64,000 bases of DNA from Streptomyces sp. NBC_00083 (lineage in GTDB: Bacteria > Actinomycetota > Actinomycetes > Streptomycetales > Streptomycetaceae). This document shows, piece by piece, positions 1 to 9,898 of this stretch. Position numbers and translations under genes: made by a program. Numbering within the stretch: position 1 is the first letter of the stretch; every line of letters starts with the position of its first letter. The stretch is from positions 1,240,001-1,304,000 of the forward strand of contig NZ_JAPELY010000001.1 of NCBI RefSeq assembly GCF_026343295.1, in the 5' to 3' direction. The notes below the pieces were generated by a model. The model saw nothing but the letters and a program-made list of their open reading frames with translations. It searched no databases and had not been told where the DNA came from.

Positions 1-29
1 CCCGGGACACGGTGGCGGAGGGAGAGCTC

Positions 30-479
30 ATGACGGTGACGGTCGGTCGGGCGGGGGAGGCGGACGCCGGGGTGATCGCGGTGCTCCTGGGGGAGATCGA
101 GGCGTACTACGGGGGCTCGCCCGCCCCCGGTGACCTCGGCCGGATCCGTGCCGCCCTGTTCTGCGAACACCCCGCCGCCACCGTGCTGCTGGCCCGCGAA
201 GGCGACGACGTGCTCGGCTTCGCCTCGTACTCGCGGCTGTGGCCGGCCTCGGGCGCCGACACCTCGCTCTACCTCAAGGAGCTCTACGTACGAGAGTCGG
301 CGCGTCGGCGCGGCGTGGCCGGGATGCTCATGGCGCGGCTCCGCGAGGAGGCCACCGCAGCCGGGTGTACCCGGGTCGAGTGGACGGCGGATCTCGACAA
401 CCCGCCGGCGCTGGCGTTCTACGCGGCGCTGGGTGCGGTGCCCCGGGACGGGAAGGTGCTCTACCGGGTCGGGAAGTAG
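30..479 (+). CDS. GNAT family N-acetyltransferase
   Basis: This 149-residue protein is a single GNAT domain, expected to move an acetyl group from acetyl-CoA to an amine; the substrate is unknown. The acetyl-CoA loop is visible as RRRGVAGMLM near residues 96-105, preceded by the beta-strand LYLKELYVRE and followed by the typical C-terminal WTADLDNPPALAFYAALG. I chose ATG at 30 because a GGAGGGAG ribosome site sits just upstream; an in-frame GTG at 12 would lack one. It stands alone and is followed by a strong hairpin terminator. Family call is firm, function is not. Confidence 0.85.
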   Translation: MTVTVGRAGEADAGVIAVLLGEIEAYYGGSPAPGDLGRIRAALFCEHPAATVLLAREGDDVLGFASYSRLWPASGADTSLYLKELYVRESARRRGVAGMLMARLREEATAAGCTRVEWTADLDNPPALAFYAALGAVPRDGKVLYRVGK

Positions 480-519
480 CGGCGCGGACCGCCCCGGCCC
501 CGTCGCCGGACCTCAGCGG

Positions 520-551
520 GAAGCCCCGTCAGTGGGTGCGGACGGGGCTTC
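520..551 (+). terminator. Rho-independent-type hairpin after the GNAT gene
   Basis: An 11-bp perfect inverted repeat, GAAGCCCCGTC and GACGGGGCTTC, with a 10-base loop lies 40 bases after the GNAT stop. There is no clear T tract, as is common in Streptomyces. Confidence 0.6.
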
Positions 552-725
552 ACGGCGGCGCCGCAGCGGGCTCGGGGAAACGCTCGACGCCGGTTTCCGG
601 CGGGCCAGGAGCGGGGGAGGACGCCGCCGGATGGCTGAGATTACGCCTGTGGTTGGCTGAAATGTAACCCCTGTGCGGGGTGAGACTTAAGCCGTCGCGC
701 GGGGCCTGCTGGAGTGGAGCGGATC

Positions 726-1376
726 ATGGATGTGCGGCGGGATCTGCGGGCGGCGTACGAACGCGCCCGCGCGAGCAAGCCCAGTTACGCGGAGGTCGGC
801 GCTACCGGCGGCCCCCGGATGCCGGGGCCGGAGAACGGGTACCGGGTCTTTCGGCGCCGGATCACGGTCGGGTACGGAGCGGAGACGTTCGAGCGGGCCG
901 GAGCGTACGTGCTGACGTGGGGCGTCCAGCGCGGCGCGGGCTTCGGGGTCTATCCGGGGCGGACCCCAACACCCGCGCCCCCGGCCGCACCCGGAACCCC
1001 GACCGCACCCGGCATGCCCACCGCGCCCACCGCCCCCGCCACACCCACCGCCCCCGGCGACACCGCGCTCGTCATTCTGCGGGCGGCCCCGTTCCGGTTT
1101 CCTCGGCTTGTCATCCCCTGTCGCGTCGTGTGGACCGTGCGGTCCGCCGAGCGGATCGGGTTCGCCTACGGGACCCTGCCGGGACATCCCGAGTGCGGGG
1201 AGGAGTCGTTCGTCGTGGGGCGGGAGGCGGACGGGCTCGTCTGGTTCGAGGTCGCCGCCTTCTCGCGGCCTGCGCGCTGGTACGCCCGGCTCGGCGGGCC
1301 CTTCACGCGCCTGCTCCAGGATCTGGCCACCCGGCGCTACCTCCGGGCCGTGGCCGCCGCTGCCGTACGCCGCTGA
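726..1376 (+). CDS. DUF1990 family protein
   Basis: A 216-residue protein matching the DUF1990 layout: N-terminal YxxVG-like segment (SYAEVGATGG), then GYRVFRRRITVGYG and, after a proline-rich insert, the conserved FAYGTLPGHPECGEESF block and a C-terminal FSRPARWYARLGGP. Function of the family is unknown. The insert around residues 80-110 consists of repeated TAP/PTAP units coded by near-repetitive GC sequence and is probably a flexible linker. ATG at 726 is taken as the start; an ATG-less alternative at 714 is possible. Confidence 0.8.
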   Translation: MDVRRDLRAAYERARASKPSYAEVGATGGPRMPGPENGYRVFRRRITVGYGAETFERAGAYVLTWGVQRGAGFGVYPGRTPTPAPPAAPGTPTAPGMPTAPTAPATPTAPGDTALVILRAAPFRFPRLVIPCRVVWTVRSAERIGFAYGTLPGHPECGEESFVVGREADGLVWFEVAAFSRPARWYARLGGPFTRLLQDLATRRYLRAVAAAAVRR

Positions 1377-1489
1377 CGGGAGGGAACGCGTCCCCCGCGG
1401 ATCACGTCCCCCAGGGAGGTGTGAGGGCGGACGGCGTGCGATGGCACACTGGCCGCTCGTTCGGTGAAGGCGGGGAAGGGAAGCTTGTC

Positions 1490-2581
1490 GTGGCGATGAT
1501 GCGGAATCTGCGGAGGGTGGTGCGCCGCGCCTACCGCAGGAGCGTCGACCTCAGCCACCCCGCGCGCTCGCCGCTGGGGAGCGCCGTCGTCAACTGCGCC
1601 GTGTACATCGACGGCGTACGGCAGCAGGACGACGGGCCCGTGGAGGAGGCGCTGCGGCGCGTGCGCAAGACCGGCGGCGGCGCCTTCGTCTGGATCGGGC
1701 TGCACGAGCCGACCGAGGCGGAGTTCGCCGGGCTCGCCGAGCTGTTCGGGCTGCACCCGCTCGCCGTCGAGGACGCCGTCACCGCGCATCAGCGCCCCAA
1801 GGTCGTCCCGTACGACGACACGCTGTTCTCGGTCTTCAAGACGTGCCGGTACGTCGAGCACGAGGAACTGACCGCCACCAGCGAGGTGGTGGACACCGGC
1901 GAGCTGATGGTGTTCACCGGGGCCGACTTCGTCATCACCGTCCGGCACGGCATGAACGGCTCGCTCGGGCCGCTGCGGGAAGCCCTCGAATGTGAGCGCG
2001 AGCAGCTCACCAAGGGCCCGTCCGCGGTGCTGCACGCCCTCCTCGACCAGGTCGTCGACGAGTACGTCGAGGTCGCCGATGCCATGCAGGGCGACCTGGA
2101 CGCCGTCGAGACCGCCGTCTTCGCCGAGAACGCCGGACGCGGCGACGCCGGGCGGATCTACCAGCTCAAGCGCGAAGTCCTCGAACTGAAACGGGCGGTG
2201 GCACCGCTCGGCCGGCCGCTGCAGAAGCTCGCGGGCGAAGCGATCCCCTCCGTCGACCCCGGGATCAGGCCGTACTTCCGTGACGTGGCGGACCATCTGC
2301 TGCGCACCACCGAGCAGATCGCCTCCTTCGACGGCCTGCTCGACTCGATACTCCAGGCGCACCTCGCCCAGGTGACCGTCGCCCAGAACGAGGACATGCG
2401 GAAGATCACGGCATGGGCCGCCATCGTCGCCGTACCGACCATGGTGTGCGGCATCTACGGGATGAACTTCGACAACATGCCCGAACTGCACTGGCGGTAC
2501 GGCTACTTCATGGCGCTCGGCCTCATGGCGGTGGCCTGCTTCGTCATCCACCGCGGGTTCCGCCGCAACGGCTGGCTGTAG
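1490..2581 (+). CDS. corA: CorA family magnesium/cobalt transporter
   Basis: A 363-residue CorA-type divalent-cation channel. The long cytoplasmic domain is followed by two C-terminal membrane segments and the diagnostic YGMN motif (GIYGMNFDNMPEL) in the loop between them. The last residues after TM2 are basic (HRGFRRNGWL), placing the C terminus in the cytoplasm as in the family. The reading frame is open further upstream, but GTG at 1490 has a GGGAAGGGAAG ribosome site and begins the homologous part; ATG at 1496 is an alternative. It appears monocistronic. Confidence 0.92.
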   Translation: MAMMRNLRRVVRRAYRRSVDLSHPARSPLGSAVVNCAVYIDGVRQQDDGPVEEALRRVRKTGGGAFVWIGLHEPTEAEFAGLAELFGLHPLAVEDAVTAHQRPKVVPYDDTLFSVFKTCRYVEHEELTATSEVVDTGELMVFTGADFVITVRHGMNGSLGPLREALECEREQLTKGPSAVLHALLDQVVDEYVEVADAMQGDLDAVETAVFAENAGRGDAGRIYQLKREVLELKRAVAPLGRPLQKLAGEAIPSVDPGIRPYFRDVADHLLRTTEQIASFDGLLDSILQAHLAQVTVAQNEDMRKITAWAAIVAVPTMVCGIYGMNFDNMPELHWRYGYFMALGLMAVACFVIHRGFRRNGWL

Positions 2582-2647
2582 CCGGCCGGCCGGCCAGGTC
2601 CTGGCCACGGCCGGACGGAACCGGCCGGACGCACCCGGCCGGCCCGA

Positions 2648-2908
2648 TCAGTCGCGGTGGCGCGACACGCCCTGCCGCTCGCGCCGGTAGCGGCGCTCCC
2701 AGCGGTCCATGCGGTCACGTCGCGCGCGGTAGGCGCGGTAGGTCGCGTCCGGGCGGGCGGCGCCGCCGGTGGTGGCGGACGAGCCGCCGCCCGAGCGGCG
2801 CCGGGCGCCGAACAGGACGGCCGCGGCGGCCACCCAGAACGCGATGCTGCCGAGGCCGAGGCCGAATCCGTAGAGGGTCAGGGCGAGAAGGATCATCCAG
2901 AGGAACAT
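2648..2908 (-). CDS. Small membrane protein, hypothetical
   Basis: 86 residues: two closely spaced hydrophobic segments (about residues 1-34), then a Gly/Ser-rich linker and a strongly basic C-terminal tail with RAYRARRDRMDRWERRYRR. The topology suggests a small inner-membrane protein with a cytoplasmic basic helix. No known function is recognised. Convergent with corA and preceded on its own strand by a short intergenic space without obvious operator. Confidence 0.6.
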   Translation of the reverse strand: MFLWMILLALTLYGFGLGLGSIAFWVAAAAVLFGARRRSGGGSSATTGGAARPDATYRAYRARRDRMDRWERRYRRERQGVSRHRD

Positions 2909-3043
2909 GACGGGTCCCGTCCGTGAAGGGCGGTTCGAGAGCTTTCCCGGCTCCCGAGCGGTGACCCCAAATTACTGTGCGGCAGGGGGAGTTGGCGCGT
3001 GAGTTAATGCGCCACCGCCCGGCGCGGACGGGCCGCCCCGCCC

Positions 3044-3475
3044 TCATTCCGCGTTGCGGCGGCTCTCCGCGAGGCCGCGCAGGCGCTCCATGTCGCGCCG
3101 GTCGCGCTTGGTCGGCCGGCCGAGGCCGCGGTCCCGTACGCCCGCCGCGAGGGCGTCCGCGCGGACCGGCGGCGGGGGGCTCTTGTCGATGTACGCCTCC
3201 GCCGCGACCGGGGCGCCGACCCGCTTGCGCAGCAGCTGGACGACCTTCACGATCCGCTCGCGCCCTTCGAGGCGCACCCGCACCTCGTCGCCGGTCTTCA
3301 CCAGGTGCGAGGCCTTCACCCGCTCACCGTTCACATGGACGTGCCCGGCCCGGCAGGCCGTGCCCGCCTGGGAGCGCGTCTTGGTGAGCCGGACCGACCA
3401 GATCCAGCTGTCGACGCGCACGGGGCCGGTGCCGGGACCGCTGCCCTTGCCCTTGCCGTTCACTGCTTCCGCCAT
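3044..3475 (-). CDS. S4-domain RNA-binding protein (Hsp15-like)
   Basis: A 143-residue protein with an S4 RNA-binding domain near residues 20-85: VRVDSWIWSVRLTKTRSQA, then GHVHVNGERVKASHLVKTGDEVRVR. The C-terminal tail is basic (LGRPTKRDRRDMERLRG), as in heat-shock protein 15, which in other bacteria rescues stalled 50S subunits with nascent chain. ATG at 3475 is chosen because the S4 domain begins there at the usual distance; upstream codons are low-complexity. Role by homology only. Confidence 0.82.
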   Translation of the reverse strand: MAEAVNGKGKGSGPGTGPVRVDSWIWSVRLTKTRSQAGTACRAGHVHVNGERVKASHLVKTGDEVRVRLEGRERIVKVVQLLRKRVGAPVAAEAYIDKSPPPPVRADALAAGVRDRGLGRPTKRDRRDMERLRGLAESRRNAE

Positions 3476-3574
3476 GGCCCCGACTCTAGACGGCGCCCCC
3501 GGCGCGGCCTCGCGGATTTCGGCCGGGAAAGCCGGGCTCGGGCCGTTGTCAGTGGTGTCGGTCACACTGGGGGC

Positions 3575-3811
3575 ATGTGCAGAAGCATCAAGACACTGAG
3601 GCCGCCGGCGATGCCGGAGGAGGCCACCGAGGACGACATCAGGGCCGCGGCCCTTCAGTACGTGCGGAAGGTGTCCGGGTTCCGGGCGCCGGCCGCGCAC
3701 AACAGGGAGGTGTTCGAGCGCGCGGTGGACGAGATAGCGGAGGCGACCCGCGAGCTCCTGGCCGGGCTCGAAATCCGGGGCGCGGGAGCGGGCGCGAAGA
3801 GTTCGGCCTGA
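3575..3811 (+). CDS. DUF2277 family protein
   Basis: A 78-residue protein starting MCRSIKTLRPP, the conserved opening of DUF2277 proteins, followed by EATEDDIRAAALQYVRKVSGF and NREVFERAVDEIAEAT. Function unknown; the family is widespread in actinobacteria. Divergent from the S4 gene with about 100 bases between starts. Confidence 0.8.
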   Translation: MCRSIKTLRPPAMPEEATEDDIRAAALQYVRKVSGFRAPAAHNREVFERAVDEIAEATRELLAGLEIRGAGAGAKSSA

Positions 3812-3823
3812 GCGCCGCCCCAG

Positions 3824-3859
3824 GAGGCCGAGGCCGAGGCCGAGGTCGAGGTCGAGGTC
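3824..3859. repeat. Six-base tandem repeat
   Basis: Three copies of GAGGCC followed by three copies of GAGGTC lie between the convergent DUF2277 and DedA stop codons. Probably a slippage product; no function is evident. Confidence 0.85.
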
Positions 3860-3878
3860 GTTCCCTGGGTCGGGAAAG

Positions 3879-4520
3879 TCAGGAGGCCGGGGCCGGGGAA
3901 GGCGCCGGGGCCGGGCGCTTCACGACGTACGCCGCGAGGGCGCCCGCCGCGAACAGGGCGAGGAGCGAGACGGCCGTGCCCAGCCAGGTCGCGCCGAGCC
4001 ACTGGCCGCCGAAGTAGCCGAGGCCCACGCTGTAGGTCGCCCAGGCCACGCCCGCAAGCGCCGACCAGGGCAGGAACTCGCGGACCTTGCGCTGCGCGGC
4101 GCCCGCGCCGAGGGAGACGACGGAGCGCCCGGCGGGGGCGAAGCGCGCGATGACGACCAGGCCGCCGCCGCCCCGGCTCAGCGCGATGCCGAGTCGTTCC
4201 TGCGCCCGGGTCAGGCGGCGCGAGCGGGCGATCGCGCGCTCCAGCCGGGCGCCGCCCCGCCGTGCCAGGCGGTACGCGATCAGATCGCCGAGGACGGAGG
4301 CCGTGGCGGCGCACGCGGCGAGGACGAGCAGATCGGCGTGGCCGGCCCGGGTGGCGTCCCCGGCTCCGGCCGCGGTCGCCGAGCCGGCGGCCGTCGTCGC
4401 CGCCGTGATCACGAGCACCCCGCTGGGGAGGACGGGGAGGAAGACGTCGAGCAGTACGGAGAGGGCGACCACGGCGTAGATCCAGGGGCTCGACGTGAGC
4501 GCCCCCACACTCTCCAGCAC
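3879..4520 (-). CDS. DedA / VTT-domain membrane protein
   Basis: A 213-residue polytopic membrane protein of the DedA (SNARE-associated, VTT) family, members of which act in lipid flipping and envelope homeostasis. Visible family marks are FLPVLPSGVLVI near residue 27, the FARFAPAGRSVVSLGAG-like re-entrant helix (VIARFAPAGRS) and FLPWSALAGVAWATYSVGLGYFGG. GTG at 4520 has an AGAGGAG ribosome site. The C terminus ends in a short Ala/Pro repeat tail. Confidence 0.85.
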   Translation of the reverse strand: MLESVGALTSSPWIYAVVALSVLLDVFLPVLPSGVLVITAATTAAGSATAAGAGDATRAGHADLLVLAACAATASVLGDLIAYRLARRGGARLERAIARSRRLTRAQERLGIALSRGGGGLVVIARFAPAGRSVVSLGAGAAQRKVREFLPWSALAGVAWATYSVGLGYFGGQWLGATWLGTAVSLLALFAAGALAAYVVKRPAPAPSPAPAS

Positions 4521-4746
4521 GTTCGCTCCTCTGCGGCTTGTCGATTCCCCGGACGGTGAATACCGCGGTGTCGCGGGGAAGCGGCAGGGGCGGCGGTACA
4601 GCCGTACAGCGTACGCCCGGACCTGCGAGGGTTTCCGCCAGGGGTGGCGGGGTGACGGTGCGGCATGCCGCTGCCCGGAGTCCGGGGACGGGACTCCGGG
4701 CAGGAGGCGGTGCGTTGGGGCGCGAGCGGCGGCCGGTGCGCCGGGC

Positions 4747-5205
4747 TCAGGCGGCGACGGTCTCGCGCTGGGTCTCCGCGGCCGGGCGGTCGGTGCGGCG
4801 GGCGCCGAGGAGTTGGTCGAGGGCGAGGGCGCCGGGTCCGGTGAAGACGAGGAGCAGGAAGGCCCAGCAGTACATCACGGAGGGCTCGCCGCCGTTCTGC
4901 AGCGGGAGCAGCGCGTGGGCCTGGTGGACGCTGAAGTAGGCGTACGCCATGGAGCCCGAGGAGATCAGGGCGGCGGGGCGGGTGAAGAGGCCGAACAGCA
5001 CCAGGATGCCGCCGGCGAGCTGGATCACCGCGGCGTACCAGCCGGGCCAGGTGCCGGCGGGGATGGAGCCGCCGCCCATCGTGCCGCCGAAGACGCCGAA
5101 GAGGGACGCCGCGCCGTGGCAGGCGAAGAGGAGGCCGATGACTATGCGGAACAGGGCGAGCGCGTAGGGGCGCGCGCTCGCGGCGTCGAGCGTGGGGGAA
5201 GCCAT
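4747..5205 (-). CDS. DoxX family membrane protein
   Basis: A 152-residue DoxX-type protein with four membrane segments and the signature RIVIGLLFACHGAASLFG, PAGTWPGWYAAVIQLAGGILVL and YFSVHQAHALLPLQNGGE. Members are linked to quinone or thiosulfate oxidation and oxidative stress, but the exact role here is unknown. ATG at 5205 has an AAGGAG ribosome site. An iron-box-like sequence lies about 45-60 bases upstream. Confidence 0.85.
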   Translation of the reverse strand: MASPTLDAASARPYALALFRIVIGLLFACHGAASLFGVFGGTMGGGSIPAGTWPGWYAAVIQLAGGILVLFGLFTRPAALISSGSMAYAYFSVHQAHALLPLQNGGEPSVMYCWAFLLLVFTGPGALALDQLLGARRTDRPAAETQRETVAA

Positions 5206-5248
5206 GGGGGCTCCTTCGGTTGGGGACGTGACCGATGGGGTCCACAGG

Positions 5249-5267
5249 TTAGGCAGGCCTCACTAGT
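5249..5267. promoter_or_regulatory. Possible DmdR/IdeR iron-box-like sequence
   Basis: TTAGGCAGGCCTCACTAGT resembles the iron box (TTAGGTTAGGCTCACCTAA) in both outer arms but has several mismatches in the middle. It sits in the doxX promoter region. Weak candidate. Confidence 0.25.
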
Positions 5268-5286
5268 GCTTGCAAGTTCAACATAA

Positions 5287-6969
<1,683 letters not shown>

Positions 6970-7062
6970 GGAACCCCCTCGGTCACCGGTCCGTTCGTAC
7001 GGTACGGAACGGACCGGGTACGCGACAGGGCGTCGGTGAAGCCGAGGTCAACCGTTTCTGCG

Positions 7063-7731
7063 TCAGCAGCCGTTGAGGATGGACTGGAGGGTGGACTTCT
7101 CGGCGGAGTCGACCGTGAGGCTGTAGTAGTGCTTCACGTCGACCCACATCCGCGCGTACGTGCAGCGGTAGGAGGTGAGCGAGGGCAGCCACTTGGCCGG
7201 GTCCTTGTCGCCCTTGGACTGGTTGACGTTGTCGGTGACCGCGATCAGCTGGGGCCGGGTCAGGTCGTTGGCGAAGCCCTGGCGCTGCGGGGTGGTCCAG
7301 GCGCTCGCGCCCGAGCGCCAGGCCTCGGCGAGCGGCACGATGTGGTCGATGTCCACGTCGGACGAGGCGGTCCAGGTGGCGCCGTCGTAGGCGGAGTACC
7401 AACTGCCGCTGGTGGCCGCGCAGCTGGAGTCCGTCGTCACGTTGGTGCCGTCGCGCTTGAGGACGACCTCGCGGGTGTTGCAGGTGCCGGACTGGGTGAT
7501 CCAGTGCGGGAACTTGTCGCGGCTGTACCCCGTCAGCGAACCCTCCGCCTTCACGGTCAGCTCGCCCAGATAGGTGCGGGCGGTGGCGGCGCTCACCGGG
7601 GTGGGCGGCGCGGCCTCGGCGGCCGGGGCCGTGATCAGCGCACCCGCCGCGGCGAGCGCGGCGGTGGCGGCGAAGACGGCCGTGCGACGCGCGTAGACGC
7701 GGGGCATGCGAAGAGCTGTGGCACCTGACAT
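7063..7731 (-). CDS. Secreted HNH-family nuclease (GmrSD/DUF1524-like)
   Basis: A 222-residue exported protein. A Sec signal peptide spans roughly residues 1-40, ending after ITAPAAEAA. The catalytic region has DVDIDHIVPLAEAW, the first-His strand of an HNH/beta-beta-alpha metal nuclease, followed by FANDLTRPQLIAVTDNVNQSKGDKDP and the WLPSLTSYRC block that carries the second metal residues. Four cysteines probably form disulfides outside the cell. ATG at 7731 has an AAGGGAG ribosome site. Likely an extracellular nutrient-scavenging or competition nuclease; specificity unknown. Confidence 0.82.
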   Translation of the reverse strand: MSGATALRMPRVYARRTAVFAATAALAAAGALITAPAAEAAPPTPVSAATARTYLGELTVKAEGSLTGYSRDKFPHWITQSGTCNTREVVLKRDGTNVTTDSSCAATSGSWYSAYDGATWTASSDVDIDHIVPLAEAWRSGASAWTTPQRQGFANDLTRPQLIAVTDNVNQSKGDKDPAKWLPSLTSYRCTYARMWVDVKHYYSLTVDSAEKSTLQSILNGC

Positions 7732-7931
7732 GCGAACTCCCTTGATGTGGGGGGAACTTGACCGGCCGTGCGAAAGGGCGGTCCGGCCAGCGTGGCGGCG
7801 CCGGGTTGCCTGGGGATGGGCGCCAGGTAACAGCGTGGCGACATGGTCACGTCAGATCAAGACTTCGGACGACACTGCCGCCGCCGACCTGACGCACCGT
7901 CTCCCCGCGCCGCACGTCGTACGGTTGGCGG

Positions 7932-8684
7932 GTGCTGCTGCCCGTGAACATCACGCTCGGGGCCGTCCTCGTCGCCCTGCTCCTCGCCGCCGCGGGCGTC
8001 GCCGCCGCCGCGCACCTGGGACGGCACCGCGAGATCCTGATCGCCGGAGTGCGGGCGGCGGTCCAGCTCACCGTGGTCGCGTTCGCGATCCACTGGGTGG
8101 TCGGCTCGGTGCCGCTGCTCCTCGCCTTCCTGACGCTGATGTTCGCCGTCGCCGTGCGCACCGCCGGGCGCCGGATGACCGCCAACCGCACCTGGTGGTG
8201 GGCGGCCGCCCCCATCGCCGCCGGGGTCGTCCCGGTCGTCTCCGCGCTGCTGCTCACGGGACTCGTCCCGGTCAAGGGCATCGCCCTGATCCCCGTCACC
8301 GGCATCCTCATCGGCGGTGCCCTCACCGCGACCGTCCTCGGCGGGCGCCGCGCACTCGACGAGCTGACCGCGCGCCGCGGCGAGGTGGAGGCCGGGATGG
8401 CGCTCGGGCTGCCCGACCGCGACGCCCGCCTGGAGATCGCCCGGCCCGCCGCGTCGGACGCGCTGCTGCCCGGCCTCGACCAGACCAGGACGGTGGGCCT
8501 GGTCACGCTGCCCGGCGCGTTCGTCGGCATGCTGCTCGGCGGGGCGTCCCCCGTGCAGGCGGGCGCGGTCCAGCTCTTCGTCCTGGTCGCGCTCATGGCG
8601 GTACAGGCGGTCGCCGTGTCGGTGGTGCTCGAACTCGTGGCGCGCGGCAAAGTGCACCGTGAGGCCCTGGACCTTGGTCCCTGA
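7932..8684 (+). CDS. UPF0014 (FetB/YbbM) family permease
   Basis: A 250-residue polytopic membrane protein of the UPF0014 family, the permease partner in FetAB-type iron exporters. Seven hydrophobic segments are apparent; conserved parts include AVQLTVVAFAIHWV and the TVGLVTLPGAFVGMLLGGASP block. No ATPase gene is adjacent, so the partner must be elsewhere or absent. It lies immediately upstream of the manganese-riboswitch/GDT1 unit, suggesting a metal-handling neighbourhood. Confidence 0.85.
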   Translation: MLLPVNITLGAVLVALLLAAAGVAAAAHLGRHREILIAGVRAAVQLTVVAFAIHWVVGSVPLLLAFLTLMFAVAVRTAGRRMTANRTWWWAAAPIAAGVVPVVSALLLTGLVPVKGIALIPVTGILIGGALTATVLGGRRALDELTARRGEVEAGMALGLPDRDARLEIARPAASDALLPGLDQTRTVGLVTLPGAFVGMLLGGASPVQAGAVQLFVLVALMAVQAVAVSVVLELVARGKVHREALDLGP

Positions 8685-8719
8685 CGGGGCGCGCGCGGCA
8701 TGCCGTACCCTTGAGGACG

Positions 8720-8842
8720 CAGAAGGGGAGTAGCTCTTCGCCGGAACGTCGACATACTGCCGAGTCCCTCAGGGGTTCTTGGCCGGCGCCCGGAGGCGAG
8801 TGCCCGCGAGGGCCCCGCCAGCGAGACCTTCGGCCGCAGTGA
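8720..8842 (+). promoter_or_regulatory. yybP-ykoY manganese riboswitch
   Basis: The two universally conserved strands of the yybP-ykoY aptamer are present in order: AGAAGGGGAGTAGCTCTTCG at the 5' side and GCCAGCGAGACCTTCGGCC at the 3' side, with the GTCGACATACTGCCGA internal element and paired arms between. This RNA binds Mn2+ and switches on Mn2+ export genes, and the downstream gene is a GDT1-type exporter, as expected. About 100 bases separate the aptamer from the start codon, room for the expression platform. Confidence 0.9.
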
Positions 8843-8940
8843 CCATGACCATTCATGGCGCCGCCGTGCCGAAGCGACCCCGGATCCAGCTCGGAACTGC
8901 TCTCGGTGCGGCCACGCCCGACCGATAGAGGAACCCTTCC

Positions 8941-9522
8941 GTGCTCAGCTTCACGATCATGGCGATCACCTTCGGCGTGATCTTCCTTGCCGAACTCCCC
9001 GACAAGACCGCGCTCGCCGGACTCATGCTCGGCACCCGCTACAAGGCGTCGTACGTCTTCGTCGGCGTCGCCGCGGCCTTCGCGGTCCACGTCGTCCTCG
9101 CCATCGCGGCGGGCAGCGTCCTGACCCTCCTGCCGCACCGGCTGCTCCAGGCGATCGTCGGCGTGCTCTTCCTCGCGGGCGCGGCGATGCTGCTCTTCAA
9201 GAAGGGCGAGGACGACGAGGAAGTGAAGCCGCCGGCCGACCAGTCCTTCTGGAAGGTGTCCGGGGCCGGCTTCATGCTCATCCTGGTCGCCGAGTTCGGT
9301 GACCTGACCCAGATCATGACGGCCAACCTGGCCGCCCGGTACGACAACCCGCTCTCCGTCGGCATCGGCGCGGTGCTCGGCCTGTGGGCGGTGGCCGGGC
9401 TCGGCATCATCGGCGGGCGGACGCTGATGAAGCACGTGCCGCTGCGGCTGATCACCAAGGTCGCGGCCTGCCTGATGCTCGCGCTCGCCGGCTTCAGCCT
9501 CTTCGAAGCCATCGCGGGCTGA
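8941..9522 (+). CDS. GDT1/TMEM165 (MneA-like) manganese exporter
   Basis: A 193-residue membrane protein with two copies of the UPF0016 motif E-x-G-D-[KR]-[TS]: here FLAELPDKTALAGLM near residue 17 and VAEFGDLTQIMTANLAARY near residue 120. Six membrane segments are apparent with an acidic loop (KKGEDDEEVKPP) in the middle. The first motif reads ELPDKT, a normal variant. The family exports Mn2+, and a Mn2+ riboswitch sits in its leader. GTG at 8941 has a GAGGAA ribosome site. Confidence 0.92.
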   Translation: MLSFTIMAITFGVIFLAELPDKTALAGLMLGTRYKASYVFVGVAAAFAVHVVLAIAAGSVLTLLPHRLLQAIVGVLFLAGAAMLLFKKGEDDEEVKPPADQSFWKVSGAGFMLILVAEFGDLTQIMTANLAARYDNPLSVGIGAVLGLWAVAGLGIIGGRTLMKHVPLRLITKVAACLMLALAGFSLFEAIAG

Positions 9523-9589
9523 GCCCCGCCCCCTCCCGGCGCCGGGCGCGGTGCCCACCTGAGCTGGGTCTGCCCTGGGCACGGTGTTC

Positions 9590-9730
9590 AGTGCGGGCCA
9601 CCTCAGCCCGCCCGGCGTTTGAGGACGAGGGCCGTTCAGGCCCTCTACGGGGTCTGGGGCGGAGCCCCGGCAACCCCGCCTTCAGGTGCGGACCGTGCCC
9701 GCGTCTCGCGCAGTTCCCCGCGCCCCTAAA
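9590..9730. repeat. Streptomyces dispersed intergenic repeat
   Basis: Contains the boxes CCGGCGTTTGAGGACGAG, GGGTCTGGGGCGGAGCCCC and GCGCAGTTCCCCGCGCCCC, the reverse complement of the unit repeated at 20.9-21.7 kb. A further related segment (GCGGAGCCGCGCAAAGGGCACAGCCCCGCGCCCC) follows at about 9773-9810. Confidence 0.8.
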
Positions 9731-9853
9731 GACGTAGGGCACCCGGGGCCGAGCCCACCGCTCGCGCCCACCGCGGCGGAGCCGCGCAAAGGGCACAGCC
9801 CCGCGCCCCCGAGTAGGGCACCCGGGGCCGAGTGGGCGCGCTCGCGGATGCGA

Positions 9854-9883
9854 AACGGCCCCCGTGGTAGGACGGGGGCCGTT
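9854..9883 (-). terminator. Hairpin terminator after the HAD gene
   Basis: A 12-bp perfect stem (AACGGCCCCCGT / ACGGGGGCCGTT) with a 6-base loop lies just beyond the stop codon of the leftward HAD hydrolase gene. Confidence 0.7.
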
Positions 9884-9898
9884 CGTATGGGGGGCCGG

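Noticed and set aside
680..1489. N-terminal extension of CorA
   Set aside because: The frame is open but overlaps the DUF1990 gene and has shadow composition; the CorA ribosome site is at 1473-1482.
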